Of a stretch of DNA of 64,000 nucleotides, positions 17,218-26,040 are shown piece by piece (positions within the stretch are counted from its first letter, which is position 1; the number at the start of each line of letters is the position of its first letter). The stretch is from Paenibacillus oceani. GTDB taxonomy: Bacteria > Bacillota > Bacilli > Paenibacillales > NBRC-103111. The notes beneath the pieces are model-generated. The model was not told the DNA's origin. It made no database searches and was given only the letters and a program-made list of their open reading frames with translations. A program made the position numbers and the translations under genes. The stretch is taken from assembly GCF_014705615.1 (NCBI RefSeq), contig NZ_JACXJA010000001.1, forward strand, positions 62,001 through 126,000, in the 5' to 3' direction.

Positions 17218-17435
17218 GCTTGGCCTACCCCTTTATTTCCGGCATGTCCGGGTCTTTTATAGTACTTCATTTATTGTATCGGAAGTCCAATTGCGGCAAA
17301 ACACGCTTTTTTTTAGGTTATTATCTTTTTTTAATCCGGCCTAATCCGCCGCAAGAGAACGAAACAACTGTAAATACTTTTTCCCGCAGCGCTCTGCTAT
17401 GCTCCAAAAAGAAAAGAACGAAAGCAGGTGGGGTC

Positions 17436-18398
17436 TTGTCGAAACAAACTTCCATGCCGGCGGCAGCCAGAGAGGCCGGAACCAAACCGAGGCGATCGGT
17501 GGTTTTGAAGAGAATCCGTAAAAATTGGGACTTATATGCACTGCTCGCGCCGGTCATCGCCTTTTTCCTTATTTTCGAATACGTGCCGATGTACGGCGTT
17601 CAGATCGCCTTCAAAAACTTCATTGCCACCAAAGGCATCTGGGGCAGCCCCTGGGTCGGGTTCCACCATTTCGAACGTTTTTTTGAAAGCTACTATTTCT
17701 GGAGGCTCCTCAAAAACACACTCGGCATCGGATTGTATCAGCTGTTCGTCGGCTTCCCGGTTCCGATTATACTCGCCCTGATGATTAATGAGGTACGATC
17801 CAAATCGTTCAGCCGGTTTGTGCAAACGGTAACGTACGCGCCTCATTTCTTATCGACAGTCGTTATGGTCGGCATCCTGATGATTTTCCTCTCCCCGCAA
17901 ACCGGACTGCTGAACAACGTCATCACCTGGATTCGTGGAGAACCGATCGAATTTCTGACCGAACCGGGCTGGTTCAAAAGCATCTACGTCTTCTCGGGCG
18001 TATGGCAGCAAATGGGCTGGAGCTCGATCATCTATCTCGCCGCCTTAACCGGTATCGATCCGCAGCAGCACGAAGCGGCGCGGGTAGACGGAGCTACCCG
18101 CTGGCAGCGCATCTGGCATATTAATCTGCCGGGTATAATGCCGACCATAACGATCCTGCTCATTCTCAATATGGGCTCCCTGCTTAGCGTCGGTTTCGAG
18201 AAAGTGTACCTGATGCAAAACTCCTTAAATATGCAAGCGTCGGACATCATCTCCACGCACGTATACCGCAAAGGCATCATCGACGGACAATACAGCTATT
18301 CGGCTGCGGTCGGACTGTTTAATTCCGTCATCAATTTCATCCTGCTGGTGGTTGTCAATCGGATCGCCCGCAAAGTGAACGACACAAGCTTATGGTAG
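17436..18398 (+). CDS. Sugar ABC transporter permease, LplB type
   Basis: The 320-residue product is the first of two inner-membrane permeases of a CUT1-type importer. I prefer TTG at 17436 because AGGTGGGG precedes it; ATG at 17454 has no ribosome site. The first membrane helix follows W-D-L-Y-A-L-L-A-P, then V-P-M-Y-G-V-Q-I-A-F-K typical of LplB. The EAA loop for the ATPase (Q-H-E-A-A-R-V-D-G-A-T-R-W-Q) is intact. No ATPase gene is present; these systems usually share an MsmX/MsmK-like subunit encoded elsewhere. The second permease begins 14 bp downstream. Confidence 0.9.
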   Translation: MSKQTSMPAAAREAGTKPRRSVVLKRIRKNWDLYALLAPVIAFFLIFEYVPMYGVQIAFKNFIATKGIWGSPWVGFHHFERFFESYYFWRLLKNTLGIGLYQLFVGFPVPIILALMINEVRSKSFSRFVQTVTYAPHFLSTVVMVGILMIFLSPQTGLLNNVITWIRGEPIEFLTEPGWFKSIYVFSGVWQQMGWSSIIYLAALTGIDPQQHEAARVDGATRWQRIWHINLPGIMPTITILLILNMGSLLSVGFEKVYLMQNSLNMQASDIISTHVYRKGIIDGQYSYSAAVGLFNSVINFILLVVVNRIARKVNDTSLW

Positions 18399-18411
18399 GA
18401 GGTATTCGGCT

Positions 18412-19296
18412 ATGAACCGACAAAGCACCGGCGAGAAGCTGTTTGATTGGGGAGTCCATGCCGCTCTGGCGCTGATCTGCGTCATCGTGTTGTATCCGCT
18501 CGTCTTCGTCCTCGTCGCCTCGTTCAGCAGTCCCGAGGCGGTCATGCGCGGAGAAGTGTGGCTTTGGCCTAAAGACATTACGTTCGTCGGATACCAGAAA
18601 ATATTCCAAAACAACGAAATTCTCACCGGATATGCGAACACGATAATATACACCGTAATCGGCACCTCGATCAATCTGGTCATGTCCGTTGCGGCCGCAT
18701 ATCCCCTCTCGCGCAAAGATTTGTACGGGCGCAACCTGATCTCGGCCATGATGGTATTTACGATGTTTTTCAGCGGGGGCATGGTTCCGACTTACTTGCT
18801 GATCAAAAATCTCGGCATGCTCAATTCGATGTGGGCGCTTATTATCCCGGGCGCCGTCTCCGTGTACAACATCTTGATCATGCGTACGTTTTTTCAAAAC
18901 GGCATCCCTTCCGAGATGCAGGAAGCGGCCTCCATCGACGGCTGTTCCAATCTGTCCACGCTGATCCGTATCGTGCTTCCGCTATCGATGCCGATTATAG
19001 CCGTTATGATCTTATTTTACAGCGTCGGTCACTGGAACGCCTACTTCAGCGCCCTGATGTATTTGAGCGACCGCGACAAATATCCGCTGCAGCTGTTCCT
19101 TAGAGAGATTTTGATCCAGGGTCAAATGCAGGAGATGCTCGGCATCGGCGACGATTCCCATGCGAAAAGCGTGATGGAGGGCGAAGCGATCAAATACGCC
19201 GTCGTCATCGTAGCGAACCTGCCGGTACTGATTCTGTATCCGTTCCTTCAAAAGTATTTCGTAAAAGGCGTCATGATTGGGGCCATTAAAGGGTAA
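18412..19296 (+). CDS. Sugar ABC transporter permease, LplC/YtcP type
   Basis: The 294-residue partner permease with six predicted membrane helices; start at 18412 after TAGGAGGTA. The N-terminal helix follows F-D-W-G-V-H-A-A, and the EAA loop reads E-M-Q-E-A-A-S-I-D-G-C-S-N. The C terminus ends F-V-K-G-V-M-I-G-A-I-K-G, the standard ending for this subfamily. It forms a heterodimeric channel with the upstream permease. The binding-protein gene follows after a 136-bp gap with its own promoter signals. Confidence 0.9.
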   Translation: MNRQSTGEKLFDWGVHAALALICVIVLYPLVFVLVASFSSPEAVMRGEVWLWPKDITFVGYQKIFQNNEILTGYANTIIYTVIGTSINLVMSVAAAYPLSRKDLYGRNLISAMMVFTMFFSGGMVPTYLLIKNLGMLNSMWALIIPGAVSVYNILIMRTFFQNGIPSEMQEAASIDGCSNLSTLIRIVLPLSMPIIAVMILFYSVGHWNAYFSALMYLSDRDKYPLQLFLREILIQGQMQEMLGIGDDSHAKSVMEGEAIKYAVVIVANLPVLILYPFLQKYFVKGVMIGAIKG

Positions 19297-19345
19297 GGAG
19301 CATCAGGACCGCTCCTTTCCATCCAGTCGATCTCTCGTTCAAGTG

Positions 19346-19362
19346 CAGGAAAGCGCTTTATC
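19346..19362 (+). promoter_or_regulatory. Candidate catabolite-responsive element (cre)
   Basis: AGGAAAGCGCTTTATC contains the palindromic core AAAGCGCTTT, close to the cre consensus bound by CcpA in Firmicutes. It lies just upstream of the -35 of the binding-protein promoter candidate, which would suit carbon-catabolite control of a sugar importer. Confidence 0.5.
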
Positions 19363-19372
19363 CGTCAGGCTA

Positions 19373-19401
19373 TTGAGGGCTTCGCCCTATTAGCGCATAA
19401 T
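19373..19401 (+). promoter_or_regulatory. Candidate sigma-A promoter for the binding-protein gene
   Basis: TTGAGG at 19373-19378 and CATAAT at 19396-19401 are 17 bp apart. The spacer contains the small hairpin-forming AGGGCTTCGCCCT. A separate promoter would allow the binding protein to be made in excess over the permeases, as is common for these operons. Confidence 0.5.
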
Positions 19402-19432
19402 AACTATGGAGAAAAAGGGAGGATATTCATCC

Positions 19433-21073
19433 ATGAACAACAAGAAACGGTGGATCGCCATGACCGCGACGGTTGCGGTAGCGGGCAGCCTGCTGGCAGC
19501 CTGCGGCAGCGACAATACATCCGGGAACGGCAGCGAGGCCGGCAAGGAAGGCGGCTCGAAGGAAACCGCCAACCTGAACGCATCCGGCATGCCGATCACG
19601 AAGGAACCGATTTCGCTCACCTTCTTTACAGGCAAGGCCGCGACCAACGGCAATAATTTCGAGGAAACGCTCGTATGGAAAGAATATGCGAAGATGTCCA
19701 ATATGAACATCAAGTTTCAGCTGGTTCCGTTCGAGAACTTGACCGAGAAGCGCAACCTGGCGCTGGCCGGCGGCGACTATCCCGATGCGTTCTACTCCGC
19801 TAGAGTCCCGGCTTCCGACTTGATGAAGTACGGATCGCAAGGAACGTTCATTAAGCTGAACGACCTGATCGATAAATATGCCCCTAATTTCAAAAAACTG
19901 ATGGAGAAATACCCGGATCTGAAAAAGGGATTAACGATGCCAGATGGCAACATCTACTCCTTCCCGTCGTTTTACAGCCCGGATTTCCTGCCAATGCTGA
20001 TCGGCACTCCATTCTGGGTGAAGCAGGAATGGCTGACGAAGCTAGGCATGAAGGAGCCGACGACTACCGAGGAGCTGTATCAATACCTGAAGGCGGTGAA
20101 GCAAACCGACTTGAACGGCAACGGACAAGCGGACGAGATCCCGTATGCGGGAACCGGCATCAATCCGCTGATCGAGCAGCTTCGGGGCGCATGGGGTTTC
20201 GGCAACCGCGGTCTGGGCCACAAATTCGTCGACGTCGATCCGAAGACGAACGAGCTGCGCTTCTTCCGCACCGATCCGAAGTATAAAGAAGTGATTGAGT
20301 ATGTCCGCAAGCTGTACTCCGACGGACTGATCGATAAAGAGATTTTCACGGTGAAGACGAGTGCTTTGTACGCCAAAGGCCAAACGGGAATTTTCGGATC
20401 GACGATCAATCCGAATCCGTCCACCCAGTTGAACCAGAGCGGGTACGTCGGACTTGGAGCGCTCAAAGGACCTCACGGCGATCAAGTGTATTCGCACGTC
20501 AAAGTGCCGGCCGTATGGCCGGGAGCGTTCGTCATCACGGACAAAAACAAACATCCGGAAGCGACTGTCCGCTGGATCGATCATTTCTTCGGCGACGAAG
20601 GCGCAACGTTCTACTTTATGGGAATCGAAGGACAGACCTACAAGAAGACGGCCGACGGCAAGCTTGAATTCGTCGACGAAATTACGAAAAACCCGAACGG
20701 CCTCACCATGGACCAGGCGCTTGCCAAATATATTACATGGCTCGGCGGCAGTTATCCGGGCTATGTCCAGGAGAAATATTTCAAAGGCTCGGAGACGTTG
20801 CCGGAGTCGATCGGAACTGGTAAAAAGGCGCAGCCTCATTCGGTCAAGGAGCTGTGGAACAGCTTCAATTTCACGGAAGAAGAGACGGAATTCCGTTCGA
20901 CGGTCGGCTCCGATATGGAGACTTACATCGGCGAGATGGAAGCGAAGTTCATTACCGGCTCTCAGCCGATGTCCGAGTGGGACAAATACGTAGCCACCGT
21001 ACAAAAGATGGGCCAGGACCAATATATGAAAACATACAAGCAAGCTTACGAGCGTTACAAATCGAGCAAGTAA
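19433..21073 (+). CDS. Sugar ABC transporter substrate-binding lipoprotein, LplA type
   Basis: The 546-residue product is the extracellular solute-binding subunit for the two upstream permeases. I start it at ATG 19433, with GGGAGG upstream, giving a lipoprotein signal with L-L-A-A-C (cysteine 24). The segment D-L-N-G-N-G-Q-A-D-E-I-P is the calcium-loop-like motif typical of the LplA/family-1 binding proteins. The C-terminal G-S-Q-P-M-S-E-W-D-K-Y-V segment is also characteristic. The ligand is probably an oligosaccharide; the nearby beta-helix protein suggests a plant or microbial polysaccharide fragment. Confidence 0.9.
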   Translation: MNNKKRWIAMTATVAVAGSLLAACGSDNTSGNGSEAGKEGGSKETANLNASGMPITKEPISLTFFTGKAATNGNNFEETLVWKEYAKMSNMNIKFQLVPFENLTEKRNLALAGGDYPDAFYSARVPASDLMKYGSQGTFIKLNDLIDKYAPNFKKLMEKYPDLKKGLTMPDGNIYSFPSFYSPDFLPMLIGTPFWVKQEWLTKLGMKEPTTTEELYQYLKAVKQTDLNGNGQADEIPYAGTGINPLIEQLRGAWGFGNRGLGHKFVDVDPKTNELRFFRTDPKYKEVIEYVRKLYSDGLIDKEIFTVKTSALYAKGQTGIFGSTINPNPSTQLNQSGYVGLGALKGPHGDQVYSHVKVPAVWPGAFVITDKNKHPEATVRWIDHFFGDEGATFYFMGIEGQTYKKTADGKLEFVDEITKNPNGLTMDQALAKYITWLGGSYPGYVQEKYFKGSETLPESIGTGKKAQPHSVKELWNSFNFTEEETEFRSTVGSDMETYIGEMEAKFITGSQPMSEWDKYVATVQKMGQDQYMKTYKQAYERYKSSK

Positions 21074-21099
21074 ACCGCCGGCATAACAGCAAGTCACTT

Positions 21100-21133
21100 C
21101 AGGAGGGTGCGGCACGATCGCCCTCCTGTTTTT
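21100..21133 (+). terminator. Terminator after the binding-protein gene
   Basis: CAGGAGGG pairs with CCCTCCTG, followed by TTTTTG. It separates the ABC operon from the next two genes, which have their own ribosome sites. Confidence 0.8.
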
Positions 21134-21164
21134 GTTATGGCTGCATCACGAAAGGAGTTCAGCA

Positions 21165-22172
21165 ATGTCCTATAAACGTTCTGCCCCTGCCATGGTTCTC
21201 GCGCTGCTCATTTTTGTGCTTCTTGCAGGCTGCAATGGAACCGCTGCCAAAACGGAACAAGCTGTCATCACGCCCGCTCCGGCCGTTCCGAAGACGACTG
21301 AGCTGCGAACAGAGCAAATACTCGATCATCAGGCGTACAAAGGCAAGCTGACGATCCGTTATTTCCATCTGGCAGGCGACAACTTGACCGGAGACAGCTT
21401 CCTGATCCAGTCCCCGGACGGCAAAACAATGCTGATCGACGCCGGACTGCCCGAGGTTGGCAACCAAGTCGTCGCCTACTTAAAGAAGCTAGGGATCGGA
21501 TCGCTGGATATCGCGCTCAACACGCATCCGCACATCGATCATATCGGCGGCTACGCAACCGTTGCGAAAGACATTCCGATCAAGCAGTTTTACATGGAAA
21601 ATCTCCCTTATCCGAAATCGAATCCTTACAACAATGCCATGGCAGCTCTTGATGCCAAGGACGTGCCGAAAAAAACGCTGGAGGAGGGCGATACGTTCGA
21701 GCTGGGGGAGGGCGTCCGGTTCGAGGTACTGAATCCTCCGAAGGGGGCGCTCCCGGATGCGGTAAAAACATTTTCCGCCCATGAAATCAACGATTATTCG
21801 ATGGTGCTCAAAATGACTTACGGCGACCGAACGTTCCTGTTCACGGCCGATATTTACAAGCATCGCGAAGTCGAATTGTCCTCCTCCGCGCTGAAAGACA
21901 AGCTGAAATCCGACATGATGGATATTCCGCATCACGGCAGCGAGTCCACTTCCTCCTCCGAGGTATTCCTGCAAGCCGTATCGCCGCAAATCGTCATCAT
22001 GAGCCAAAACATATATCAAAGCCCGAATTTGAAGGAGCGATTGGAGAAAAAAGGCGCAAAGGTGTATTCCACGGGGCTGCATGGCAACATTTTGCTCCAC
22101 TCCGACGGCAAAACGATCGAAGTCGTCACGGAAAAAGACTGGGTGCCGCCCAAAAACGCAGACAAGAAGTGA
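21165..22172 (+). CDS. Secreted ComEC-like metallo-beta-lactamase-fold lipoprotein
   Basis: A 335-residue lipoprotein; start at 21165 after AAAGGAG, lipobox L-A-G-C with cysteine 23. The metal site is visible: H121-P-H123-I-D125-H126-I-G-G, F-T-A-D-I, and P-H-H-G-S. This arrangement is that of the MBL domain of ComEC/Rec2 competence proteins and their stand-alone secreted relatives, thought to act on nucleic acids or phosphoesters. No ComEC channel domain is present. It is followed after 21 bp by the Tat-exported beta-helix protein, so both probably act outside the cell. The substrate is unknown. Confidence 0.82.
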   Translation: MSYKRSAPAMVLALLIFVLLAGCNGTAAKTEQAVITPAPAVPKTTELRTEQILDHQAYKGKLTIRYFHLAGDNLTGDSFLIQSPDGKTMLIDAGLPEVGNQVVAYLKKLGIGSLDIALNTHPHIDHIGGYATVAKDIPIKQFYMENLPYPKSNPYNNAMAALDAKDVPKKTLEEGDTFELGEGVRFEVLNPPKGALPDAVKTFSAHEINDYSMVLKMTYGDRTFLFTADIYKHREVELSSSALKDKLKSDMMDIPHHGSESTSSSEVFLQAVSPQIVIMSQNIYQSPNLKERLEKKGAKVYSTGLHGNILLHSDGKTIEVVTEKDWVPPKNADKK

Positions 22173-22193
22173 TCCAAAAAGGAGGACTTATTG

Positions 22194-24062
22194 ATGACTG
22201 AACAACAGCAACCGAACCGCAAGATCAGCAGAAGGAAGCTTCTCGCCGCCATGGGCGTGACGGGGGTGGCCTTAGCGGCAGGCAACCGCTTATTCGGTAC
22301 GGATGCGTCCGCTTCCGCACAAACGGTGGCGGGGGCCGTGTATAAGGACACAGAGAAGGAGCCGGCGGAGGGCAAAGGGAAGATCAAAGAGAAGGACAAG
22401 GAGGCGCTTCAAGCTCTGATCGCCGAGACGCTCCCCTTCTTCAATGTGAAGGACTTCGGCGCAGTCGGGGACGGTACGACGGACGATACGGCCGCCATCC
22501 AGGCCGCCCTGAATCAATCGCAACAAGGCCCGTGCTCGCACGTCATCATCCCCAAAGGTACATACAAAGTCATCGATACGCTGCGAATATACCGCAATAC
22601 GCGTCTTACTTTACATCCCGGCGCCACGATTTTGCGGTGCCACGATTATTCGTTCCTCGTTAACGGCGACAATGGGGCAACCTACCAGGGCTATGAGGGT
22701 CACGGCAATATCATTGTCGAAGGAGGCGTGTGGGAAGGCAATATTGGGTTGTACCCCGACGCTTACAACGGCTTCGGCCTGGCCCGGGGCCGCAACATCC
22801 TGATCCGCCATACGGAGCTTCGCGATATCGTCACGAACCACGGAATCGACATGAACGCCTGCGATAACGTCTGGATCGAGGATTGCCGGTTTCTCGGATA
22901 CCGCGACGGCTCGGCGGACCAATCCCGCGATTATGCGGAGGCGATCCAGCTCGCCAATCATACGCAAGCGGGCTTCTCGCAGTGGGGTGCCTTTGACGGT
23001 ACTCCTTGTACGAACATCGTTATCCGCAACTGCTACTTCGGGGCGAGCGGAACGCCGGGCACTCAGCCGTGGCCGGCCGGAGTCGGGAACCATTATGCCG
23101 TATACAATTCGTTTAACTCCAATATTAAAATCACCGGCAACACATTCGCGGGCATGACGTTCGCCGGCGTTCGCAGCTTCAAATTTTCCGAATTGTTTGT
23201 GTCCGGCAACACGTTCCTGAACTGTAAACGGGGAATCATGCTGTCCAATCCGGCCGGCAATACCGAATCGTCCAAGGACGCGGCGGGCAATCAGACCGGA
23301 CTGCCCCAATCGTCGGCCAACGTGATCATTTCCGGCAATATATTCCGGGGAACGCTCTCCGAAAACATCTACTGCGTCGGCTGGCCGAAAGACAACGACG
23401 TCTACGCCAAGGTCGAGTCGGTGACGATCACCGGCAATACGTTCGAGCAGGCGGTTTCGACCAGCAGCAATATTACGATGCGATGGGTAAACGGCTTGAC
23501 GGTGAACGGCAACGTCTTCCGCAACGTCTATCGCGGGATCTGGCTCTCGTATGTAAGTCGTGCGAATATCGGGGACAATCATTTTCATAATGTGAAGACA
23601 GAGGCGGCCTATTCGGAAGAGCCCGACGCCGCCTATAAGAATAAAGGCCACACCGCCGACATCCATATTCATCATAATCAGATCGACCGCTGCGGCCGAA
23701 CGGGGATTTACATGCAGACCGTCGACCGTTTCCAGGTCAGGGACAATACGATCCACTCGCCGGCCGTCGAAACCGACAATACCCGTCACGGCATCACCGT
23801 GGCCAACTCGGCGAAACACGGAACGGTCTCCGGCAACCGGGTTACGAAAGCTCCGACCGGCAACCAGAATCAATACGGCATCCATGTCACCTCCACCTGC
23901 AGCAACGTGCAGGTCACCGACAACTGCGCCGAAGGCAAGACGGCGCCGGTGTTCATCCAAGGCGCATCCAACTTTGACGGTATTTACATCCACGCTCCGA
24001 ACGGGACGAGATATAAAATGACGATCGGCAATGACGGTTTGCCTGTTTATACGCCGGGTTGA
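22194..24062 (+). CDS. Tat-exported right-handed beta-helix protein (pectate-lyase-3 superfamily)
   Basis: The 622-residue protein has a twin-arginine signal, S12-R-R-K-L-L, followed by a hydrophobic stretch ending near residue 40. At about residues 82-106 F-N-V-K-D-F-G-A-V-G-D-G-T-T-D-D marks the pectate-lyase-3/glycosidase-28-like N-terminal turn, and the rest consists of N-x-I-x-G-N-x-F beta-helix rungs. Such folds cut or bind acidic polysaccharides. I cannot assign catalytic residues. ATG 22194 has better spacing from GGAGGA than TTG 22191. The Tat route implies folding in the cytoplasm, perhaps with a metal cofactor. Confidence 0.82.
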   Translation: MTEQQQPNRKISRRKLLAAMGVTGVALAAGNRLFGTDASASAQTVAGAVYKDTEKEPAEGKGKIKEKDKEALQALIAETLPFFNVKDFGAVGDGTTDDTAAIQAALNQSQQGPCSHVIIPKGTYKVIDTLRIYRNTRLTLHPGATILRCHDYSFLVNGDNGATYQGYEGHGNIIVEGGVWEGNIGLYPDAYNGFGLARGRNILIRHTELRDIVTNHGIDMNACDNVWIEDCRFLGYRDGSADQSRDYAEAIQLANHTQAGFSQWGAFDGTPCTNIVIRNCYFGASGTPGTQPWPAGVGNHYAVYNSFNSNIKITGNTFAGMTFAGVRSFKFSELFVSGNTFLNCKRGIMLSNPAGNTESSKDAAGNQTGLPQSSANVIISGNIFRGTLSENIYCVGWPKDNDVYAKVESVTITGNTFEQAVSTSSNITMRWVNGLTVNGNVFRNVYRGIWLSYVSRANIGDNHFHNVKTEAAYSEEPDAAYKNKGHTADIHIHHNQIDRCGRTGIYMQTVDRFQVRDNTIHSPAVETDNTRHGITVANSAKHGTVSGNRVTKAPTGNQNQYGIHVTSTCSNVQVTDNCAEGKTAPVFIQGASNFDGIYIHAPNGTRYKMTIGNDGLPVYTPG

Positions 24063-24099
24063 GTGAAGCGGGATAGTTAGGGCTGCTTTTGTCTTGAAG

Positions 24100-24139
24100 A
24101 ACAACCGTCTGGCACAGGTGATGTCCGGACGGTTGTTTG
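24100..24139 (+). terminator. Terminator after the beta-helix gene
   Basis: ACAACCGTC near 24101 pairs with GACGGTTGT ending near 24137, followed by a T-rich stretch. It ends the two-gene MBL/beta-helix transcript. Confidence 0.65.
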
Positions 24140-24333
24140 TGGTTGTGGTGCACCCATACGTTGTTGGGTACATGAGGGGAAAGGGATACCTTAGTGCTCC
24201 ACCGCCCATTGATGAGGTTTTTTGGGAACAACTCGGCTTCAATGAAGCCTGTTACCCTCATTCTGATGAGCAGGTGAATCTAGCTTCGCTGAGACAAAAT
24301 GCGTAGGGGCTTCCTAGTAAAATGGGAGTCTTT

Positions 24334-24405
24334 GGCACCTTATATTTTCAGTTATTTCGCAAAGACCGAAGCAAATAAAGGTAAAGCTTTTAAACGACTA
24401 AACGA
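24334..24405. repeat. Dispersed intergenic repeat, copy D (head plus tail)
   Basis: GGCACC..ATTTTC..GAAGCAAATAAAG (24334-24381) matches the head of copy B (61525-61572) with the same spacing. It is followed directly by AAAGCTTTTAAACGACTAAA (within 24383-24405), which matches 61870-61892 with one mismatch over 23 bp. Confidence 0.6.
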
Positions 24406-24593
24406 GGTTGGCAACGGAATTCCCCATGAATCTGCTCCGCTCCACGACACCGTGAAGCGAACCTAGAGCTCTCGTTTCTGCGCAAGCCTGTTCCGTGGCT
24501 CTTGATCTCAAACCACGCGCAGTAAGAGATGTCCGTTTCTAATTCGGTGCGTGTTTTCATCATCAAGAATGAGACCGCTGTAATTTGGGGCTT

Positions 24594-25430
24594 CTACTCT
24601 GCTGAACAACCCGCTTCTTTCAAGGCGGCATCCATATTTTTCTTATAATCCGCCAAATATTTTTCTAAATCACTCGCGTTTCGGCTGCCGCTTCGGTTAA
24701 AGTCGTCCACGATCCTTGTGGATTGTCTGGCATAGTCCGTGATCATTTCCTTACACACCGTACTCGGATATTTCATCGTATTGGCGGGCTCCTCCGGCTC
24801 CGGCGGTTTATTAGGAACATAGGTGCTCTTCATCTCTACGACGTTGGCCCTGCCCCATTTGCTTAAAAACTGGTATTCTTCTATTTTCTTATTGTGGAAG
24901 TCCACGGCATCTGTCCGCTTAACTGTTACCCTTCCACTAATATCGTCGAGGTGAATCAGGTCGACCACAAGCGTCTCCGCCGGGGTTTCAGTCAGCAAGC
25001 CGGATAACGCGACGATCCGGTCGTTGTCTTTGTTGGAATCGTTCGCTTTTTTCAAATCTATTTGCAAGTACGGACCGTACTCATTGTAGGTCAGCCTTAG
25101 ATTGCCCGCCTCGTATTCCTTCGCTTTTTCGCTCAATTTCTTCAAATCGCCGGAAAATGCCCGGGAAGGATCGGGAAGGGTTAGATCAACATGATAAGTC
25201 TCGGCATCCCATTTTACTTCCACGCCTGCTTGTCTAAGCAAATATAGCGGCACCACGGTGCGTCCGTCGCGAATAACAGCCGGAGCGTCTTCGACAACTA
25301 GCTTTTTCCCTCCGGATAAAACTTGAACGACAGGATCGCCCTTATAGTCGCCGTGCATGCTTGATGCCTGGACAACGCTGGCGCATCCTACAAATAGTAA
25401 AACGCTTGCAGTCACATACTTAAGTTTCAT
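24594..25430 (-). CDS. Exported stalk-domain (copper amine oxidase N-like) protein
   Basis: The 278-residue product starts M-K-L-K-Y-V-T-A-S-V-L-L-F-V-G-C-A-S, an export signal that could be read as a lipobox (V-G-C). Residues about 35-90 form one stalk domain (V-I-R-D-G-R-T-V-V-P-L-Y-L-L-R-Q-A-G-V-E-V-K-W-D), named after the N-terminal domain of copper amine oxidase and common in Paenibacillus surface proteins. The rest is unrecognised, hydrophilic and helical near the end, with C-K-E-M and A-G-C near the C terminus. Codon and base use are AT-richer than the flanking operons. Confidence 0.75.
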   Translation of the reverse strand: MKLKYVTASVLLFVGCASVVQASSMHGDYKGDPVVQVLSGGKKLVVEDAPAVIRDGRTVVPLYLLRQAGVEVKWDAETYHVDLTLPDPSRAFSGDLKKLSEKAKEYEAGNLRLTYNEYGPYLQIDLKKANDSNKDNDRIVALSGLLTETPAETLVVDLIHLDDISGRVTVKRTDAVDFHNKKIEEYQFLSKWGRANVVEMKSTYVPNKPPEPEEPANTMKYPSTVCKEMITDYARQSTRIVDDFNRSGSRNASDLEKYLADYKKNMDAALKEAGCSAE

Positions 25431-26040
25431 CTCTGCATCCCCTTGTTCCTTGTACTTTCACTCTTTTACAGTCACTGCGGCAACCTTGCCTCAATCAGCG
25501 CCCCGGGCATACAGCACCCAATACCCATATCCTAGATTACCAAATTTTACTGGATATCGTGGAAGTTTTTTTAGCGTGTTTTGTCGCATGTTGTGGATCG
25601 TGGCAATTTGAGGGCCGTAGCAAAACGAGTGTCTGAGCGGGGCGTTTCCTATTTGTATGCGGAACCTTCTTCTTCTTGCAGACAGTTCAATGAAAGGCCC
25701 AGGCAACTGAGCTAACAAGGGCCAGGCCAAGCCGTTAAACGAAAATACTAAAAAGGGCCGCAACAGGCTTGCCCATCGGCAACCTGCCACGCCCCCCCAT
25801 GCTCGAATAGTTCTAACGTTAAAAAGTAGGGGTTCCGATCATCTCGGCGGGAATGCCCCGGAGGATAGGCCAGCGCCCATGTGCAACGGCCTCCCTTGGC
25901 TCGCTTGGGAGGACCTGTGAAGCAAGAAAACAGCTTGGAGACGGCCCTGTTTATGCGATTATTCCACCGGTACGACGGTTGTGCGATATATTTTGCTGAA
26001 CGAAAGGTTCGTACAATCGATATCGAATGTTACGAAGAAA
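25431..26040. other. AT-rich noncoding region
   Basis: About 600 bp. The minus-strand promoter of the stalk-domain gene must lie at its left edge. A strong minus-strand terminator is at 25750-25797, about 245 bp beyond the glycosidase-like gene. No frame on either strand has both a ribosome site and coding character, so the part 25800-26040 may be eroded former coding DNA. Confidence 0.45.
25750..25797 (-). terminator. Terminator, near-copy of the one at 28057-28103
   Basis: On the minus strand a GC-rich hairpin built on GGCAGGTTGCC and CCTGTTGCGGCC is followed by TTTTTAG. The core AAAAAGGGCCGCAACAGG is shared with the terminator of the sulfurtransferase gene 2.3 kb away. Confidence 0.7.

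Larger units (their letters stand above)
24063..24593. other. Noncoding region with terminator and degenerate repeat copy
   Basis: About 530 bp between the beta-helix gene and the stalk-domain gene. A terminator lies at 24100-24139 and a copy of the dispersed repeat at 24334-24405. A 70-codon frame from 24094 crosses the terminator and has no ribosome site, so I do not call it a gene. The part 24410-24590 shows nothing I can name. Confidence 0.5.

Noticed and set aside
22611..24242. 543-codon minus-strand frame opposite the beta-helix gene
   Set aside because: Residues look random, it has no ribosome site, and it crosses the + strand gene's terminator. The + strand gene has a Tat signal and a recognisable fold.
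24094..24306. 70-codon + strand frame after the beta-helix gene
   Set aside because: It runs through the terminator hairpin and has no ribosome site or recognisable features.
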